Shown here piece after piece: positions 7,730 through 16,739 of a stretch of 64,000 nucleotides of DNA. The position numbers and the translations under genes were made by a program. The notes below the pieces were generated by a model. It had not been told where the DNA came from. It ran no database searches and saw only the letters and a program-made list of their open reading frames with translations. The stretch is from an uncultured Anaeroplasmataceae bacterium (GTDB lineage Bacteria; Bacillota_I; Bacilli_A; Acholeplasmatales; Anaeroplasmataceae). The number at the start of each line of letters is the position of its first letter. Within the stretch, counting starts at the first letter, position 1. The stretch is taken from assembly GCA_934229535.1 (NCBI GenBank), contig CAKQDS010000008.1, positions 1 to 64,000 on the forward strand, given 5' to 3'.

Positions 7730-7758
7730 AAAAATGTTAATTAATGGAGGAATTAAAA

Positions 7759-8595
7759 ATGAAAATGGAAGTTCGTTACGCAAATCACCCAGATGATTCT
7801 AAACATTATACAACTGAGGATTTACGTAGACACTATTTAATGGAGAAAGTATTTACTCCAGATGAGATTTTACTTGTTTATTCACATCAAGATAGAATTA
7901 TTGCTGGTGGTGTAATGCCTGTCGCAAAAGAGTTAGAACTTGAGGCATCAGATGCCCTAAGAGCTGATTATTTTCTTCAAAGAAGAGAATTAGGTATTAT
8001 CAATATTGGTGGTAATGGAAAAGTAACTCTTGATGGTAAAACATATGATGTTAAGTCTAAGGATGGAATGTATGTTGGGATGGGTACAAAGGAAGTAAAA
8101 TTTGCTTCTGATGATGCTAAGAATCCAGCTAAATTTTATATTGCTAGTGCTCCAGCGCACAAAACATACCCAACTTATTATATTGATTTTGAAAAGGCTA
8201 ATCATCGTCCATGTGGTGATGCTAAAACTCTTAATAAGCGTGTAATTAATCAGTATATTCACCCTGATGTATGCAAGAGCTGTCAGCTTGCTATGGGTAT
8301 GACTGAGCTTGCAGAGGGAAGTGGCTGGAATACAATGCCATCTCATACACATGAAAGAAGAATGGAAGTATATTTCTATTTCAATATTCCACAAGACAAT
8401 GTTGTATTCCATATGATGGGTCAACCTCAAGAAACACGTCATATTGTTATGAATAATGAGCAATTAGTTATTTCTCCAAGCTGGAGTATACATTCAGGTA
8501 TTGGAACATCTAATTATTCATTTATTTGGGCAATGTGTGGTGAAAATCAAGAGTTTGATGATATGGATCACATAAAAAATACTGATTTAAAATAA
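7759..8595 (+). CDS. kduI: 4-deoxy-L-threo-5-hexosulose-uronate ketol-isomerase
   Basis: Isomerises 5-keto-4-deoxyuronate, the product of unsaturated uronic acids from pectin or glycosaminoglycan, to 2,5-diketo-3-deoxygluconate for KduD. Cupin-type zinc enzyme; the metal ligands are visible in SHTHERRMEVYFYF and in the later SIHSG segment. From ATG 7759 the length is 278 residues, the same as the E. coli protein; the ATG at 7744 overlaps the GGAGG ribosome-binding site (7746-7750). It follows kdgK in the same operon. Confidence 0.95.
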   Translation: MKMEVRYANHPDDSKHYTTEDLRRHYLMEKVFTPDEILLVYSHQDRIIAGGVMPVAKELELEASDALRADYFLQRRELGIINIGGNGKVTLDGKTYDVKSKDGMYVGMGTKEVKFASDDAKNPAKFYIASAPAHKTYPTYYIDFEKANHRPCGDAKTLNKRVINQYIHPDVCKSCQLAMGMTELAEGSGWNTMPSHTHERRMEVYFYFNIPQDNVVFHMMGQPQETRHIVMNNEQLVISPSWSIHSGIGTSNYSFIWAMCGENQEFDDMDHIKNTDLK

Positions 8596-8615
8596 TTTAA
8601 GGAGAACTAATAAAA

Positions 8616-9416
8616 ATGGATATGAAAGATTTTAGATTAGATGGTAAGGTAGCTTTAGTTACTGGTGCATCTTATGGAATCGGCTTTGCTATTGCAACTG
8701 CATTTGCAACAGCTGGTGCTACAATTGTTTTTAATGATATTAACCAAGATTTAGTTAATAAAGGAATTGCAGCTTATAAAGAAGCTGGAATTACTGCTCA
8801 TGGCTATGTATGCGATGTTACAAACGAGGAAGCTGTTAATGCGTTTGTTGCACAAGTTGAGCGTGAGGTTGGTGTTATTGATATTCTTGTTAATAATGCA
8901 GGAATCATTAAGAGAATCCCTATGTGTGAAATGACTGCTGCTCAATTCCGTCAAGTAATTGACATTGACTTAAATGGTCCATTTATTGTAAGTAAGGCAG
9001 TTATTCCTGGAATGATTAAGAAGGGCCATGGAAAGATTATTAATATTTGTTCTATGATGTCAGAGCTTGGACGTGAAACTGTATCTGCATATGCAGCTGC
9101 TAAGGGTGGATTAAAAATGTTAACAAAGAATATTTGTTCAGAATATGGTCAATACAATATTCAATGTAATGGTATTGGACCTGGTTACATTGCAACTCCA
9201 CAAACTGCTCCACTTCGTGAAAAGCAACCAGATGGAAGTCGTCATCCATTTGATCAATTTATTTGTGCTAAGACTCCAGCAAATCGTTGGGGAGATGCAA
9301 CTGATTTACAAGGACCAGCTGTATTCTTAGCTAGTGATGCTTCAAATTTCGTAAATGGACATATTTTATATGTTGATGGTGGAATTTTAGCATATATTGG
9401 TAAACAACCACAATAA
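8616..9416 (+). CDS. kduD: 2-dehydro-3-deoxy-D-gluconate 5-dehydrogenase
   Basis: Short-chain dehydrogenase of 266 residues that reduces 2,5-diketo-3-deoxygluconate to 2-keto-3-deoxygluconate. Rossmann motif TGASYGIG near residue 17, NNAG, catalytic Ser and YAAAK, and the C-terminal YVDGG are all present. The location directly after kduI fixes the substrate assignment more firmly than sequence alone. It is the last gene of the operon and is closed by a strong terminator. No transporter or polysaccharide lyase is encoded beside the operon, so substrate uptake genes must lie elsewhere. Confidence 0.92.
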   Translation: MDMKDFRLDGKVALVTGASYGIGFAIATAFATAGATIVFNDINQDLVNKGIAAYKEAGITAHGYVCDVTNEEAVNAFVAQVEREVGVIDILVNNAGIIKRIPMCEMTAAQFRQVIDIDLNGPFIVSKAVIPGMIKKGHGKIINICSMMSELGRETVSAYAAAKGGLKMLTKNICSEYGQYNIQCNGIGPGYIATPQTAPLREKQPDGSRHPFDQFICAKTPANRWGDATDLQGPAVFLASDASNFVNGHILYVDGGILAYIGKQPQ

Positions 9417-9428
9417 TTAATATAATTG

Positions 9429-9460
9429 GACAGCAAGGTTTATTTTGCTGTCTTTTTTTT
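9429..9460 (+). terminator. Rho-independent terminator of the kdg/kdu operon
   Basis: GACAGCAA (9429-9436) and TTGCTGTC (9445-9452) followed by eight T. Confidence 0.9.
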
Positions 9461-9549
9461 ACACATTTTAAAAAAAATGTTAGCTTTTAATGACTTAATT
9501 AATAAAATGTGTTATTATATATTTAAGATAATTATAGGAGTAATTAAAA

Positions 9550-10458
9550 ATGAAAATCGCAATAATCGGTAGTGGAGCAATGGGAAGTTTGTTTGGAGCA
9601 TATTTATCAAAGAAAAATGATGTTTATATGATCGATATATCGCAAAATGCTGTTAATAAGATTAATAATTTTGGAATTTGCATTGAAGAAACTGACCATA
9701 AAAAAGAATATTATCATGTAAATGCATTTTTAAGTGGAGAATGTAAAATTGTTTGTGATTTAGTAATTTTATTTGTTAAATCAACTCAAAATATTGCTGC
9801 TTTACAAAAAAATTTAGCAATTATTGGGCCAAATACAGTTTTAATGAGTCTACAAAATGGCTCAGGTAATGATAAAGATATGGCTAGATTTGTTGATAAA
9901 AAACAGATAATTGTTGGAAATACCTTAAATAATTGTGTTACTCTTGAAAATGGTAATATTTATCATAGTGGCTGTGGTTTAACAATAATTGGTAGCTTAG
10001 TTAATAGTGACAATGCTAAGGTATGTGCTAATGTTTTAAAGGAAAGTTCATTTGATACAAAAATAGATAATGACATAAATAAGGTTATTTGGCATAAATT
10101 ATTTACTAATGCAACTCTTAACCCAATTACAGCATTATTTAATACAAAAATTAAAGTTTGTCGTGAGAATAAAGATATGTGGACTTTAGTTGAAAATGTA
10201 TTAAAAGAGGCTATTTTGGTTGCAAATCATGATGGTTGTAATTTTGATTATAATGAAGTTTTAAAGGAAATTTATGATACGACAATTCGTGTTGGTAGTG
10301 GTTTTACATCAATGACTCAGGATTTAATGAATAAGCGTTATACAGAAATTGATAAAATAAATGGTGCTATTTCCAACTTAGCATATCAATATGGAATAGA
10401 AACGCCTTATAATGATTTTTTAGTTACAGCTATTCATGCTAAAGAGAAGATGTTTTAG
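9550..10458 (+). CDS. Ketopantoate reductase family (2-dehydropantoate 2-reductase)
   Basis: A 302-residue NADPH-dependent reductase of the PanE/ApbA family; PanE makes pantoate for coenzyme A. GSGAMGSLFGAYL at the N-terminus is the dinucleotide-binding loop, and VIWHKLFTNATLNPITAL near residue 190 holds the catalytic lysine and the conserved Asn/Pro. It stands behind its own AT-rich promoter (TATTAT near 9513-9518) and a TAGGAG ribosome-binding site. panB/panC are not nearby, so a paralogue acting on another 2-oxo acid cannot be excluded. Confidence 0.85.
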   Translation: MKIAIIGSGAMGSLFGAYLSKKNDVYMIDISQNAVNKINNFGICIEETDHKKEYYHVNAFLSGECKIVCDLVILFVKSTQNIAALQKNLAIIGPNTVLMSLQNGSGNDKDMARFVDKKQIIVGNTLNNCVTLENGNIYHSGCGLTIIGSLVNSDNAKVCANVLKESSFDTKIDNDINKVIWHKLFTNATLNPITALFNTKIKVCRENKDMWTLVENVLKEAILVANHDGCNFDYNEVLKEIYDTTIRVGSGFTSMTQDLMNKRYTEIDKINGAISNLAYQYGIETPYNDFLVTAIHAKEKMF

Positions 10459-10482
10459 TTTATAAATTAATGGGGTGAGGTT

Positions 10483-11025
10483 ATGCGAAAGCTTTTATCT
10501 GCATATTTGTTTTCAATTATTGCATTTGTATTTTTTATTGTAATAGGAATAATATTTATTTTGTTTAGGAATACTAATTTGGCTTCGACTTATTTTTCTA
10601 TTGTTTCAATAGTAATAATACTTATTGGAATGTTTAAGCTGGTACTGCTCGATAAGGATAGATTAGAAAGACAAGAATATTTTTTTGATCTAACTGAAGG
10701 AATTATGGATTTAGTTGTTGGCGTTGTTTTTGCTAATTTTTATTCATTCTTTTTCGTTGATATGATTATCTTTGTGGGCTTTATTTCTATTCCAATTTGT
10801 AGATGTTTTTACTCATCTCACCATTTGAACCAAATTTTTATTGATTCGCCTAAATTTATATTATCTATTAGTTTAATATTCGCTTCAAATTTCACATTTC
10901 AAATATTTTTTATGATTATGGGAATAATTTTTATGTGTATTGGTTTTGCAATATTGGGCTATAAAATATTTAAAGAATTAAAGACTAATAAGGAGAAAAA
11001 ATTAAATGAAAAAGAACAAGTCTAG
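10483..11025 (+). CDS. HdeD/DUF308-like membrane protein
   Basis: A 180-residue protein with about six membrane helices and a lysine/glutamate-rich tail. The pattern of short helices with a repeated GIMDLVVGVVF-like segment resembles the HdeD/DUF308 family, whose function is generally unknown. Its end overlaps the start of the DUF697-like gene by 20 nt, which suggests translational coupling. A second protein of similar type occurs at 48560-49279. Confidence 0.55.
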   Translation: MRKLLSAYLFSIIAFVFFIVIGIIFILFRNTNLASTYFSIVSIVIILIGMFKLVLLDKDRLERQEYFFDLTEGIMDLVVGVVFANFYSFFFVDMIIFVGFISIPICRCFYSSHHLNQIFIDSPKFILSISLIFASNFTFQIFFMIMGIIFMCIGFAILGYKIFKELKTNKEKKLNEKEQV

Positions 11026-11938
11026 ATTCATTTGGTATGTAATTGCTAGTGGTTGCTTACTATTATTTTTATTAATAATTATTAGTTCAGTTTTAAATGT
11101 TGGAACAAGACTTAGAGAAATATCTAGTATTCTTGAATATATATTTTATGCATTAGTTGTTATAATATTTTTCTTTGCAATTGTTAACCCAATAATTATA
11201 ATTTTAAAATCACCATCATTGGCAATTGCTACAACACTTGATCCAACAGATGGTAGAGTAGTAGCTATTTATAAGAAGGTTGCCAAAAATATTGTAAAAA
11301 ATAATGATTTACCTGAAGAACAAAAGCTTTTATTAACTAAGTATAATAATAAAAATGAATTATTGCTAAACCTACAATTTGTTTTTGAACAAAGCGTAAA
11401 AGGTGAATTAAATAAAATTATTTTACATGATGCAAAAATTGTTATGATTTCTACAGCCCTTTCTCAATCGGCACGAATGGATATGATATCAGCATTTACT
11501 GTTAATTTAAAAATGATAAAGGAATTAGTTGTAAAATGTGGTTTTAGACCATCAATGAAAAATTTATCTAAGCTTACAGTTAATGTTTTTGGAACTGCAC
11601 TGATTGCAGAAGGATTGGAAAATTTATCCTTAGATGATATTTTACCTCAAAATGCTACTAATATGCTTGCAAATGTTCCATTTGTTAAGCCATTGATGGA
11701 AAGTGTAATTCAGGGAATAGCAAACTCCTTAATGACTATTAGAATAGGTATAATTACAAGAAAATATTTGTTTACTGATGGCGCTGTTGTCACCAAAGAA
11801 GAAATTAGAAGACAAGCATTGAAGGAGTCAATGAAAATGATTCCTTTGGTTATTGCTGAGACTATTACGTTTTTTCCAAAGAGAGTTGTAAGATTTTTTT
11901 CTAAAGAGAAGAAAGATTCTGATTTGAGTCAAGCATAG
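11006..11938 (+). CDS. DUF697/YcjF-like membrane protein
   Basis: A 310-residue protein with two N-terminal helices (about residues 10-30 and 44-66). A long amphipathic domain follows, with ISTALSQSARMDMISAFTVNLKMIKELVVKCGFRPS, which matches the conserved core of the DUF697/YcjF family (ALSP...LDAL..L..N..MI..IA..YG.RP). The extreme C-terminus is basic. Members are often associated with small GTPases or the phage-shock response, but the role here is unknown. AAGGAG ribosome-binding site inside the preceding gene. Confidence 0.7.
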   Translation: MKKNKSRFIWYVIASGCLLLFLLIIISSVLNVGTRLREISSILEYIFYALVVIIFFFAIVNPIIIILKSPSLAIATTLDPTDGRVVAIYKKVAKNIVKNNDLPEEQKLLLTKYNNKNELLLNLQFVFEQSVKGELNKIILHDAKIVMISTALSQSARMDMISAFTVNLKMIKELVVKCGFRPSMKNLSKLTVNVFGTALIAEGLENLSLDDILPQNATNMLANVPFVKPLMESVIQGIANSLMTIRIGIITRKYLFTDGAVVTKEEIRRQALKESMKMIPLVIAETITFFPKRVVRFFSKEKKDSDLSQA

Positions 11939-11988
11939 TTATATTATTATCAATTAACAAAAAAAAGCCTATAAAATGAAAAATATTA

Positions 11989-12017
11989 TTGACATTGACA
12001 AGTAAGTTATGTATAAT
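11989..12017 (+). promoter_or_regulatory. Promoter of rplU operon
   Basis: TTGACA (11989-11994) and TATAAT (12012-12017) with a 17-nt spacer: full consensus. Confidence 0.88.
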
Positions 12018-12023
12018 ATTAAT

Positions 12024-12110
12024 GTTGCATCATGCACCACTTAGAAAGGGTCATAAATGTCTTTGACTACCCTAATAGTGAGTCTTGATAATATTAAAGG
12101 AGGTAACGAC
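12024..12110 (+). ncRNA. Ribosomal protein L21 leader (autoregulatory mRNA structure)
   Basis: Between the promoter and rplU lies a structured leader: CACT/AGTG (12038-12041/12077-12080) enclosing AGGGTCA (12047-12053) paired with TGAC and ACCCT (12064-12067, 12069-12073). L21 leaders upstream of rplU are known in Firmicutes and are thought to bind L21. Assignment is by position and structure. Confidence 0.65.
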
Positions 12111-12419
12111 ATGTACGCAATTATTGAAACAGGTGGAAAACAAGTTAAGGTTGAAGTTGGAAGCACTATTTTTGTTGAAAAATTAGAAGTTGCTGAAGGC
12201 GAATCTTATACATTTGACAAGGTTTTATTAGTATCAGGTGATGAAACTAAGGTTGGTGCTCCATATGTTGAGGGTGCTAAGGTTGTGGCTAAGGTTGAAA
12301 AGCAAGGCCGAGCTAAGAAGATTATTGTTTTTAAATTCCGTAATAAGAAGAATTATCGTAAAAAACAAGGTCATCGTCAATCATATACTAAGTTAACTGT
12401 TGAAGCTATCAACGCTTAA
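12111..12419 (+). CDS. rplU: 50S ribosomal protein L21
   Basis: A 102-residue ribosomal protein. [17 protein letters not shown] at the start and the basic [15 protein letters not shown] segment near the end are diagnostic. ATG 12111 has an AAAGGAGGT ribosome-binding site; the earlier in-frame ATG at 12057 lies in the L21 leader and is not used in my reading. It heads the rplU-prp-rpmA operon found across Firmicutes. Confidence 0.98.
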   Translation: MYAIIETGGKQVKVEVGSTIFVEKLEVAEGESYTFDKVLLVSGDETKVGAPYVEGAKVVAKVEKQGRAKKIIVFKFRNKKNYRKKQGHRQSYTKLTVEAINA

Positions 12420-12421
12420 TT

Positions 12422-12730
12422 ATGACGAAAATTAAAATTCAATATAAAAGTGATACAACACTTTTAGTTGTGAGTGGTCATTCTGGCTATGCACAAAATG
12501 GTCATGATATAGTATGTGCTGCAATTTCAACAGCGTGTATTATGAGTGCAAATTTAATCGAAAGACTAGATTTGAATACCAATATTATTGATTTGGTTTG
12601 TGATGAAGGATTCTTTCGATTAGAAGTAAAAAAATCAAATTTTGTTGCTGACACAGTAATAGAAAATTTGATTGAAACTCTTGATGAGTTACAAAAGCAA
12701 TACCCAAGATATATAAAATATGAAAATTAG
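12422..12730 (+). CDS. prp: Ribosomal-processing cysteine protease Prp
   Basis: A 102-residue protease that removes the N-terminal extension of L27. The catalytic signature GHSGYAQNGHDIVCAAIS (about residues 19-36) holds the His and Cys. It is encoded between rplU and rpmA with a 2-nt gap, the invariant arrangement in Firmicutes, and its substrate downstream has the matching cleavage motif. No separate ribosome-binding site is visible ahead of its start, so translation is probably coupled to rplU. Confidence 0.95.
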   Translation: MTKIKIQYKSDTTLLVVSGHSGYAQNGHDIVCAAISTACIMSANLIERLDLNTNIIDLVCDEGFFRLEVKKSNFVADTVIENLIETLDELQKQYPRYIKYEN

Positions 12731-12742
12731 GAGGTGCCAAAT

Positions 12743-13024
12743 ATGTTAATTCTTAATATACAATTATTTGCTTCTAAAAAAGGAGTAGGTTCTACTAAGA
12801 ACGGTCGTGATTCAGAAGCAAAGCGTTTAGGTGCTAAAAAAAGTGATGGCGAATATGTAAAGGCTGGAGCAATTATTTATCGTCAAAGAGGAACTAAAAT
12901 TTTCCCTGGTAATAATGTTGGTCGTGGTGGCGATGATACATTATTTGCTATGATTGAGGGAACTGTTAAGTTCGAGCGCAAAGGACGCGACAAAAAGCAA
13001 GTATCAGTTTATCCTCTTGCATAA
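12743..13024 (+). CDS. rpmA: 50S ribosomal protein L27 with cleavable N-terminus
   Basis: A 93-residue precursor. Its start [23 protein letters not shown] shows the Prp recognition motif (x-LNIQLFA) directly before the mature serine. ATG 12743 is preceded by TAGGAGGTG (12728-12736); the GTG at 12734 falls inside that ribosome-binding site. Mature L27 reaches toward the peptidyl-transferase centre. An operon-closing terminator follows. Confidence 0.97.
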   Translation: MLILNIQLFASKKGVGSTKNGRDSEAKRLGAKKSDGEYVKAGAIIYRQRGTKIFPGNNVGRGGDDTLFAMIEGTVKFERKGRDKKQVSVYPLA

Positions 13025-13030
13025 TTATAA

Positions 13031-13056
13031 ATACCCTTTAAGAGGGTATTTTTTTT
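13031..13056 (+). terminator. Terminator of rplU-prp-rpmA
   Basis: ATACCCT (13031-13037) and AGGGTAT (13043-13049) followed by T run. Confidence 0.88.
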
Positions 13057-13073
13057 AAATTTTGAGGTGATTT

Positions 13074-14090
13074 ATGAAAAATAGAAATATACTTATATTG
13101 ATTAATGTAATTAATATTTTGATTAATTTAATATTTATACTAGTTAGCATTCAGCTTAATAAAATTGATCGGCAAATTTATGGAATAATTAGCTATATAG
13201 CTATAAATGCATTAATTAGTTTTGATTTTTTATTTATTAAAGGAAAACTACCAGCATTAAAAATTGGTGCATTACTTGCATTTGATATAATAATTTTAAT
13301 TGAACAGTTTTCATTTGATTATATTTATTTTTTAATAGGCGTATATGTTATTATATCTGCTATTGAATTTTTATTTTTTATTTTCTTAAGTGAAGTATTA
13401 CCATATGGTATTTTTCATAACAAAAGCTACAATATTGTAAAAATTATTGCATTTGTTTTGTTCTTTTTAAGCTTATATATATCAACTAAGCAGTATTCGC
13501 CTATATTATTTTTAGTTTTGGCTTTTGTTATCTTATTTGTTATGGTAATTGGATTTTATATTTTTGAATTTATTTTCATCAAAAACCAAAAAGATAAAAT
13601 TTTTAATGGTCTAAAATGTGTTAATATTGAGCCTAAGGAATTTTATCATAAGGATACAATCAATATTAATTTACTGAATAATTCTTTATATCTATTAGTA
13701 AACGGAAGATATGAAGAGGGAATTAGAGTTTTTTCACAAATTAATGATGTTAGAGAACATGAGCGTCTTTATTATTTTGAAGTAAAAATTATTATTTTAT
13801 TTTTATTATATAAGGATTATAAAAAAATTGAAGCTGCTATTAATGATGAATTAAAATATGTTAAAAATATTAAGAATAAGAAACTTAAAAATTTTTTGAT
13901 TAGTCTTTATGGAGAATATAAAAAATATGCTTCAATTATTTTACTTAAAAAAAATGTAAATTTTTGTTGCTTAAAGAAAAATGGCTATTTAAATCATTGT
14001 TATAATTTTTTTAATTATTTAAGTAATAAAAAGGAGAACAAGAATAAAGTTCTCCTACTGATTGAAAAAGAAATATTAAATTTGAATTAA
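13074..14090 (+). CDS. Unknown polytopic membrane protein with cytosolic C-terminal domain
   Basis: A 338-residue protein: six hydrophobic segments in the first 165 residues, then about 170 residues of soluble, lysine-rich sequence. The soluble part may hold helical repeats (RYEEGIRVFSQI, KDYKKIEAAIND), weakly reminiscent of TPR-like hairpins. GAGGTGA ribosome-binding site 4 nt before ATG. It runs tail to tail into the PBP gene with a 15-nt overlap. I do not recognise the family. Confidence 0.65.
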   Translation: MKNRNILILINVINILINLIFILVSIQLNKIDRQIYGIISYIAINALISFDFLFIKGKLPALKIGALLAFDIIILIEQFSFDYIYFLIGVYVIISAIEFLFFIFLSEVLPYGIFHNKSYNIVKIIAFVLFFLSLYISTKQYSPILFLVLAFVILFVMVIGFYIFEFIFIKNQKDKIFNGLKCVNIEPKEFYHKDTININLLNNSLYLLVNGRYEEGIRVFSQINDVREHERLYYFEVKIIILFLLYKDYKKIEAAINDELKYVKNIKNKKLKNFLISLYGEYKKYASIILLKKNVNFCCLKKNGYLNHCYNFFNYLSNKKENKNKVLLLIEKEILNLN

Positions 14091-16022
14091 ATCATCCTGC
14101 TCCTTTTTTGTTAAAGGAGCATTATTTTTATAAAAGTATTCATCATAAGCATAGGGCTCGTTATTTGCTAAGTATATTTGCCCAGCAAGGTTAATGACTC
14201 TTTTTTTTATTAATGAGTTGGGAATACTATAATATTCATTTTTAGGGGCATATTTACTCATTATATGGTACATGATTTTTCTGGCTATTTGTTTTTGTGT
14301 TCCTTTTAAGTAGGTTGTTGCAGAAATTTTATCATAGCCTACCCATATACCCAATGTTAAGCTTTTTGTATAGGCAATCAATAAGGAATCCTTAGTTGCA
14401 CTTTTAGGAATATTATATTTAATTCTTGTTTGTAAATCATAATTTGTTTGACCAGTTTTGGCCATTAAATATGTGTTTTGAAGATTATATTTGCTATTTT
14501 TAAAAACATCATGCAAAATTGTATTTATAAAAAATGCTGTTGAATCTTTCATAACCTTTTTTCTTGCATTGGTTCTAATAATCATTTTGTTATTTAGAGT
14601 ATAACTATTAATTGGCGAGCATTCACTAAAATAGCCCATATTAGCAAATGCAGAATAAGCCTCTGTTAGCTCTAAAAGGGAATAGCCATTCGTTGCCCCT
14701 CCGATAGAATCTGCCTCGTATAATTGCTCTGGAAATATATTTAGTCTATTCAAAAACTCTTTAGATTTACCATTTAATTCAATGTATAGCTTTAATGCTG
14801 GGATGTTTCTACTATCCTTTAAAGCTTCTCTAATTGTTATTTTACCTTTATATTCCATATCCCAGTTATTAATTTTTTCACCATTTGAATAATTAAATTC
14901 TTCATCTAAAATGATAGAAGATGGTTGATATCCTAAATATTCAAATGCTGGTGCATAATCTATTAATGGCTTTATAGTTGAACCGGGCTGAATTTTAGCG
15001 AGGGCATAATTAAATACTTTTAAATCATTTGATCGATTACCCGTAAGTGCTATTACAGAATTAGTTTTATTATCAATTGCTACTAAAGCACATTTTAGAT
15101 TGTCATCATCAAAATAATTGTATTTATTATTAACGATATCATAAAACTCATTTTGTAGCTTTAAATTTAAATTAGTATAAATTGTGTCAGAAATAATATC
15201 ATTATTTATACAATAATAGTTTAAATAATCCAAATATGATGATATTTCATTATAATGATTTTGAATTTTTAAATGGTCGCCAATATTAATTTTTAGTGCC
15301 TCATTATATGTTAAATTGTCAATTTTTGAATTGTCTAATAAATATTTTAAAACAATATTTTTTCGTTTATTTGCTTTAACTAAATTAGTGTATGGATTAT
15401 AGCCGTTTGGTTGTTGAATTATTCCAGCTAAGAAAGCTCCTTCAACCAAGCTAAGTTCAGCTGGTGTTTTATCGAAATAAAAGTAGCTGGCCATTTTTAT
15501 GCCATATATTTGACCACCAAAAAGCACTGAATTAACATACGCTTCTAAAATTTGATTTTTAGTATATTTTTGATTTAGCTTCATTGCTAAAATGATTTCT
15601 TTGATTTTTCTTTTATAGCTTTTATCATTGCTTAAAAAAGAATTTTTCACATATTGTTGAGTAATTGTTGATGCCCCAGAGATTATTTTCCCATTGGTTG
15701 CATTTTCAAAGCTCGCCCGTAAAATACTCAAATAGCTAACACCACAATTGGAATAAAAGGTTTTATCCTCGGTTGAAATTAAAGAATCAATAAAGTAATC
15801 AGAAATATCATCAAGCTTTACATATTGATGCTGGTAATTATTAAATGTTAATAAATTTTCTTCATTATCATAAATTTTTTGACTACTTATTGGTGTTTTT
15901 AAAGATATATCGAAGCTTTTAAGATTATATACGATTGAAAAAAAATAGATAGAGATTATTATGGTAATAACCCCAAAAATAGCAAATAGATAGAAAAATA
16001 ATCTTTTAAAAGAAAATTTCAT
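14076..16022 (-). CDS. Class A penicillin-binding protein (bifunctional transglycosylase/transpeptidase)
   Basis: Polymerises and cross-links peptidoglycan at the outer face of the membrane. 648 residues: one N-terminal membrane anchor (about 8-30), a GT51 domain with EDKTFYSNCGVS (catalytic Glu), GASTITQQ, RKIKE, ILEAYVNSVLFGG and SLVEGAFLAGI, then a transpeptidase domain with STIKP (active-site Ser), SRN as SxN, and KTGQT. All catalytic motifs are intact. It overlaps the end of recU by 17 nt, and recU-PBP pairing is conserved in Firmicutes (recU-ponA). It lacks the long C-terminal extension of B. subtilis PonA. Confidence 0.93.
   Translation of the reverse strand: MKFSFKRLFFYLFAIFGVITIIISIYFFSIVYNLKSFDISLKTPISSQKIYDNEENLLTFNNYQHQYVKLDDISDYFIDSLISTEDKTFYSNCGVSYLSILRASFENATNGKIISGASTITQQYVKNSFLSNDKSYKRKIKEIILAMKLNQKYTKNQILEAYVNSVLFGGQIYGIKMASYFYFDKTPAELSLVEGAFLAGIIQQPNGYNPYTNLVKANKRKNIVLKYLLDNSKIDNLTYNEALKINIGDHLKIQNHYNEISSYLDYLNYYCINNDIISDTIYTNLNLKLQNEFYDIVNNKYNYFDDDNLKCALVAIDNKTNSVIALTGNRSNDLKVFNYALAKIQPGSTIKPLIDYAPAFEYLGYQPSSIILDEEFNYSNGEKINNWDMEYKGKITIREALKDSRNIPALKLYIELNGKSKEFLNRLNIFPEQLYEADSIGGATNGYSLLELTEAYSAFANMGYFSECSPINSYTLNNKMIIRTNARKKVMKDSTAFFINTILHDVFKNSKYNLQNTYLMAKTGQTNYDLQTRIKYNIPKSATKDSLLIAYTKSLTLGIWVGYDKISATTYLKGTQKQIARKIMYHIMSKYAPKNEYYSIPNSLIKKRVINLAGQIYLANNEPYAYDEYFYKNNAPLTKKEQDDLIQI
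14099..14130 (+). terminator. Terminator of the upstream membrane gene, embedded in the PBP coding end
   Basis: GCTCCTTT (14099-14106) and AAAGGAGC (14113-14120) followed by ATTATTTTTA. On the - strand the same bases encode the last residues of the PBP (NAPLTKKEQDD region). Confidence 0.7.
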
Positions 16023-16575
16023 CTACAACACTTAGATAATTAAGTCGTGGTTGAAAGCCTTCTTTAATTAGAAAAGCTTCATTTTTAAATGTAGAGTAGG
16101 GGATTGATTTTCTATTTTCTTGGTGTTCCCAATATTTAAGAAAGACGTCAAGGGGAAGAAGATAATATTCATTATATTCATTCCAAGCTACAATTAAAAA
16201 GCCTATTCCACCATGACGAACAATATTTTTAAGATGGTTTACTTGATGAGGATGAACATTTGCTAAAGGAAAAAGAGTTTTATTATGATTCTCCTTAGCT
16301 TCAAAATCAATGTACTTTCCACGATAGATACCATTATAATCTGTTGTTGATGGTGCCTTGTAGTAGGCCTCTGTTATTACAGCTTTATTTCTTGCTGGAT
16401 AATTGACTTTAACAATTTGAATTGGTGTTGGTTTTTTATGAATGATTGCTTTGTCAATTGCTAAGTAAAATTCATTTGATTCATTAATCATTGTTTCTAA
16501 GTCCATACCCAAATTTGCCTTATTAATGTTTTTATTTACTTTAACCTTAAAACCATTAGGAAAATTTAAAGCCAT
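16006..16575 (-). CDS. recU: Holliday junction resolvase RecU
   Basis: A 189-residue resolvase that cuts four-way junctions during recombination and chromosome segregation. NYPARNKAVITEAYYKAPSTTDYNG followed by YIDFEAKE gives the nuclease core (Asp, Glu-x-Lys), and HPHQVNHLKNI continues the family pattern. It is first in a two-gene operon with the PBP. Ribosome-binding site AGAGGTGAT on the - strand, 4 nt before ATG. Confidence 0.95.
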   Translation of the reverse strand: MALNFPNGFKVKVNKNINKANLGMDLETMINESNEFYLAIDKAIIHKKPTPIQIVKVNYPARNKAVITEAYYKAPSTTDYNGIYRGKYIDFEAKENHNKTLFPLANVHPHQVNHLKNIVRHGGIGFLIVAWNEYNEYYLLPLDVFLKYWEHQENRKSIPYSTFKNEAFLIKEGFQPRLNYLSVVDEIFF

Positions 16576-16739
16576 AAAATCACCTCTTTATAATCATAAC
16601 ATATTTTTTTTCAATTGCATTATTATTTTTCCAAATTTACATAAAAAAATTCAGGAAATCTAATAATTAATATAAAAACGTTTTAGCATTGTAAATGCAG
16701 AATATATATTGTAAAATTAACTACGAGGAAGGTGAGAAT

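Noticed and set aside
7990..8463. 157-codon - strand ORF opposite kduI
   Set aside because: Antisense to a well-conserved enzyme; composition is that of a shadow frame with no ribosome-binding site.
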